DNA of 64,000 bases from Pseudomonadota bacterium. GTDB lineage: Bacteria; Pseudomonadota; Gammaproteobacteria; Steroidobacterales; Steroidobacteraceae. Of this stretch, positions 61,197 to 64,000 are shown piece by piece; the stretch's first letter is position 1; every line of letters begins with the position of its first letter. Both the position numbers and the translations under genes were made by a program. The stretch is taken from positions 372,001 through 436,000 of the forward strand of contig JAFEDU010000003.1 of assembly GCA_018241425.1 (NCBI GenBank), written 5' to 3'. The notes below the pieces were generated by a model. That model worked only from the letters and a program-made list of their open reading frames with translations. It was not told the origin of the DNA and did not search any database.

Positions 61197-62423
61197 ATGA
61201 CCGCCGTCGCCAGCACCGGGCAGATCCGCAGCCATTTCCCCGCACTCGAGCGCCGCCACAACGGGCACCCCGTGGCCTATTTCGACGGCCCCGGCGGGAC
61301 ACAGGTCCCGCGCCAGGTGGTCGCGGTAATGTCCGACTACCTGTTGCATCACAATGCCAACACCCACTGGGCCTATCCGACCAGCCAGGAGACCGATGCG
61401 GCGTTGCTCGCGGCGCGCGCCGCGCTGGCCGACTGGATCGGTGGGGCGCCGGAGGAGATTGCCTTCGGTGCCAACATGACCACGCTCACGTTCCATCTCG
61501 GGCGCGCGCTCGGCCGCGGCTGGCGCCGCGGTGACGTCGTGGTCGTCACCGAGCTCGACCATCACGCCAACTCCGATCCCTGGCGGCGGCTCGCGCGTGA
61601 GCTCGAACTGGAGGTGCGCACCGTGCGCATGCGCCCCGAGGATGGGCGCCTCGACATGGAGGACCTGGAGCGCAAGCTGACTTCCGGCGTGCGCCTGCTG
61701 GCGGTCGGCGCCGCATCCAACGCCCTCGGCACGGTCAACGACATCCCGCGCCTGGCCACGCTCGCCCATCGCGCCGGCGCGCTGATCTTCGTGGACGGGG
61801 TGCACTATGCCGCCCACGAGATGCCCGATGTCCGTGGCTGGGACTGCGACTTCTTTGCCTGCTCGGCCTACAAGTTCTACGGGCCGCACGTGGGGGTGCT
61901 GTGGGGACGGCGCGGGCTCATCGAGAAACTGGACACCCCCAAGCTCGCGCCCGCCAGCGACGACGCGCCTGATCGCCTGGAGACCGGTACCCAGAACCAC
62001 GAGGGCATCGTCGGCGCAGGCGCGGCGGTGGATTTCCTGGCGGGCCTCGCCGGCACGGGCCTGCCGCGGCGCGCGGCACTTGCCCAGGTTGCCGCTGCCC
62101 TGCACGAGCGCGGCAATGAGCTGATCGCGCGGCTCTGGCACGGGCTTGCGGCGATCCCGGGCGTGCGCCTGTACGGGCCGCCGCCGGGGACGCCGCGCAC
62201 CAGCACGCTCTCGTTCACCATGCAGCAGCACACGCCGGAGCACATCGCGACGGCGCTGATCGGGCGCGGGCTGTTCGTCTCGCACGGGGATTTCTACGCC
62301 ACGACCGTCGCGCGCATCTACGGGCGCGAAAAGGATGGATTCGTGCGCATCGGCTGCGCCGCCTACACGACCGTCGAGGAGGTCGACCGCCTCCTCGAGG
62401 GCGTGCGCGCGCTGGCAGGCTGA
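61197..62423 (+). CDS. SufS/CsdA-like cysteine desulfurase family aminotransferase
   Basis: PLP-dependent class-V aminotransferase of 408 aa. The Schiff-base lysine is in 'ACSAYKFYGPHVG', with 'TELDHHANSDPWRRL' and 'GALIFVDGVHYAAHEMPDV' for cofactor binding. It belongs to the 'cysteine desulfurase-like' subgroup, which lacks the obvious catalytic Cys loop of IscS. The ATG at 61197 is preceded by TAGGA. It is divergent from the MttB-like gene across 103 bases. Its substrate may be cysteine, selenocysteine or another amino acid; not decidable here. Confidence 0.9.
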   Translation: MTAVASTGQIRSHFPALERRHNGHPVAYFDGPGGTQVPRQVVAVMSDYLLHHNANTHWAYPTSQETDAALLAARAALADWIGGAPEEIAFGANMTTLTFHLGRALGRGWRRGDVVVVTELDHHANSDPWRRLARELELEVRTVRMRPEDGRLDMEDLERKLTSGVRLLAVGAASNALGTVNDIPRLATLAHRAGALIFVDGVHYAAHEMPDVRGWDCDFFACSAYKFYGPHVGVLWGRRGLIEKLDTPKLAPASDDAPDRLETGTQNHEGIVGAGAAVDFLAGLAGTGLPRRAALAQVAAALHERGNELIARLWHGLAAIPGVRLYGPPPGTPRTSTLSFTMQQHTPEHIATALIGRGLFVSHGDFYATTVARIYGREKDGFVRIGCAAYTTVEEVDRLLEGVRALAG

Positions 62424-62431
62424 TCCGGACG

Positions 62432-63037
62432 TCAGTGCGTGAGGGCGACGCTGCGCACCAGCAACACCTCGCACGCGCCCGCACCCTCGTCGAGACGGGT
62501 GAGCGAGGTATGGAAGTACGTGCCGTCGTCGCGCGTGCCGTCCACCAGCTCACCGGTCAGCCGCACCACGTCGCCGACGCGCAGCTGCGCCAGCTCGCGA
62601 CGGATGGCATCGCTTGCGGGGATTACGTGGGTGTTGGCGCTATGGGTCACCACCTCAATGCGCGGGATCGGCAGCGACCCATGCGGCTGCCACTCGTAGA
62701 AGCGCGCGCCCTGCGAGATGTCGAACTGCGCGAGGGTCCGGTTATCGGACATCGGGCCCCACCCCAGGGCGAGGTCCTCGGGCACCAGCGCGGCCAGCGT
62801 GTCGAAGTGGTAGTCCTCGCGCGACAGGATGCGTGCGGTGATGTCGTACTGCGCACGCGGCGTCAGCTGCCAGTGCCCCATGCGAATGAGGCTCGTATCC
62901 CCGGGTTCGCCCTGCAGCGGATCCTGGGGGGCGAGGATGCCGTCGGGCTGGGTCACCGGCCGCAGCCTGAACTGGTGCGCGGCGCTCACCAGGGCGCCGA
63001 GCGCCAGCAGTGTCCAGAGGATGCCCTTCAGGCTCAT
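62432..63037 (-). CDS. Conserved-looking membrane-anchored protein, unrecognised
   Basis: Protein of 201 aa from the ATG at 63037. A single N-terminal membrane helix or uncleaved signal ('ILWTLLALGALVSAAHQF') precedes a soluble domain: 'MGHWQLTPRAQYDITARILS', 'LALGWGPMSDN', 'FYEWQPHG' and 'RVGDVVRLTGELVDGTRDDG'. The last part resembles an OB-fold-like tail. The conserved-looking tryptophans suggest a membrane-associated hydrolase or binding protein, but I recognise no family. It is convergent with the aminotransferase gene. Confidence 0.7.
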   Translation of the reverse strand: MSLKGILWTLLALGALVSAAHQFRLRPVTQPDGILAPQDPLQGEPGDTSLIRMGHWQLTPRAQYDITARILSREDYHFDTLAALVPEDLALGWGPMSDNRTLAQFDISQGARFYEWQPHGSLPIPRIEVVTHSANTHVIPASDAIRRELAQLRVGDVVRLTGELVDGTRDDGTYFHTSLTRLDEGAGACEVLLVRSVALTH

Positions 63038-63186
63038 GCGCCATCTTCGGCGGCGGCGGCTGAGGTAACAGTGACGGCCGTCAAGTTGGCCGCGCCGGGG
63101 CGGGAAAACTGCGGCCCATGCCGCAATGTGCCGCGGTCGCGGGCGACCGCCGAGGACGGCCGCCCGCTCCGCGGTCGGGATGTTAG

Positions 63187-63474
63187 TTAGTGGTGGTTGG
63201 CAGCTTCGGCGGCCGCCTTGAGTTCGCGGTTCACCTGGTCGAGCAGGTCCTTCGCCTTGGCCGCATGCCCGGACATGTCCCACTCGTTCGCGGTCTGCGC
63301 CGCGGAGATGCGCTCGTAGGCCTGCGTCGCCAGGCGCTGTGCGGCCGCGAGGTTCGGATGACGGTTGGGATTGATGTTGTCGACCGGGGGCGCGGCGAGC
63401 GCGCCGGCGACGGTCAGGCTGAACACTCCGACTCCCAGGGCCAGTTTTCCAAGCATGAGACCTCCTTGATTCAC
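63187..63474 (-). CDS. Small exported protein, unrecognised
   Basis: Protein of 95 aa with a signal peptide ('LALGVGVFSLTVAGALAAPP') and a helical mature part ('AAQRLATQAYERISAAQTAN', 'KAKDLLDQVNRELKAAAEAA'). An ATG six codons downstream is the alternative start. The domain resembles small helical-bundle periplasmic proteins; function unknown. A GGAGG sequence lies upstream of the start. Confidence 0.72.
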   Translation of the reverse strand: MNQGGLMLGKLALGVGVFSLTVAGALAAPPVDNINPNRHPNLAAAQRLATQAYERISAAQTANEWDMSGHAAKAKDLLDQVNRELKAAAEAANHH

Positions 63475-63645
63475 GTTTCGTTACGTTTATGCAGCGGCCC
63501 TCGCGGCCGGGCGCGGCGAGTGTGGTCCTCGGACTGCAGCTCGGCAAGCCGGTTGGCGGCACGCGCGGTGAACGATCCTGAGAGCCCCGTAGTATTCTCG
63601 CCGGCCCCCGGGTCGCCGGGCTCACGGAAGGCAGATCGGCTCATC

Positions 63646-64000
63646 ATGGGGATCGTCCGCGGCGCTGCCGCTGTGCTCATCGCCGCGGTTGGGCTTTCAC
63701 AACCCGCAACGGCGCAGCCGGTGACCGATGCCTGCTCCCTCCTGACCCCGCACCAGGTGAGCGAGGTGCTCGGCGTCGAGGTCTCCGAGGGCGAGCACAT
63801 CGTGCCGGAGTCGTTGACCTCCTGCGGCTGGATGGGCCCCGGCGGGGCGAGCCTTGGCGGCAAGAAGATCGTCGTGAGCCTCCTGACCGCGCGCGCCTTC
63901 CAGGTCGGCAAGACCCCCGTGAAGGGCGTTACGGAGACGGCCGCGCCCGGGATCGGGGACGAGGCCTACTACGTGAGCATGCCGCCGTTCGGCACCGCGC
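63646..64000 (+). CDS. Exported protein, unrecognised (3' end outside window)
   Basis: The frame is open from the ATG at 63646 to the window end, at least 118 codons. A signal peptide ('AAAVLIAAVGLSQPATAQ') is followed by 'DACSLLTPHQVSEVLGVEVS' and 'SCGWMGPG', the pattern of DUF3558-like or similar exported proteins with a cysteine pair. The gene continues beyond the window, so length and function cannot be given. Confidence 0.7.
   Translation, partial: MGIVRGAAAVLIAAVGLSQPATAQPVTDACSLLTPHQVSEVLGVEVSEGEHIVPESLTSCGWMGPGGASLGGKKIVVSLLTARAFQVGKTPVKGVTETAAPGIGDEAYYVSMPPFGTA

Overview
The window is a high-G+C chromosomal segment whose gene set points to a gammaproteobacterium: hemF, mutY-yggX, yaiI, a DUF5062-like gene, uup and several large TonB-dependent receptors. 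Many enzymes are exported or cofactor-rich (PQQ dehydrogenase, cytochrome P460, Rieske oxygenase, Tat amidase). Placement near the Steroidobacterales, Nevskiales or Xanthomonadales is a guess from gene content. I saw no rRNA, CRISPR array, transposase or integrase.

Layout. Bases 1-8715 hold a tightly overlapping heme operon, hemA-hemL-[histidine kinase-response regulator]-hemC-hemD-hemB-hemE-hemF, which runs from glutamyl-tRNA to protoporphyrinogen IX precursors in one transcript, with a two-component system embedded between hemL and hemC. Bases 9054-11090 hold an ECF sigma factor, a probable membrane anti-sigma factor and an exported DUF4097 protein, closed by a clear terminator. mutY-yggX follow, then a NarL-type two-component system on the minus strand (12555-14983).

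A tRNA-Phe gene (15230-15305) with its own promoter marks the edge of a visibly AT-richer island (about 15306-18739) with four genes: an unknown 188-aa protein, an ImmA/IrrE-type zinc peptidase, a four-helix membrane protein and an orphan DndC-like sulfurtransferase with the full iron-sulfur cysteine set. No known system with this composition comes to mind, and it is the best candidate for an undescribed (probably defence-related) cassette.

Bases 18740-29412 are accessory in character: an ArsR/SRPBCC pair with a 24-bp palindromic operator on its start codon, two NTF2-like exported proteins, an outer-membrane barrel, yaiI, an STN-type TonB receptor, an AraC/VOC pair, a sulfotransferase, a G16 tract and a fatty acid desaturase. 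Bases 29445-31399 place a TIR-domain membrane protein directly behind a Tat-exported NAD-dependent epimerase. From 31594 on there are a GlxA-like regulator with a cytochrome P460, an MFS transporter, uup, an exported SDR, a PQQ alcohol dehydrogenase with its own cytochrome c domain, a persulfide-dioxygenase/rhodanese fusion, zwf, ppk2, a permease overlapping an Fpg-type glycosylase, an ABC exporter, a Rieske oxygenase, twin lipoproteins, a GNAT, an amidase, a second TonB receptor, an SDR, an ATP-dependent DNA ligase, an MttB homolog and a SufS-like aminotransferase. The first and last genes are cut by the window edges.
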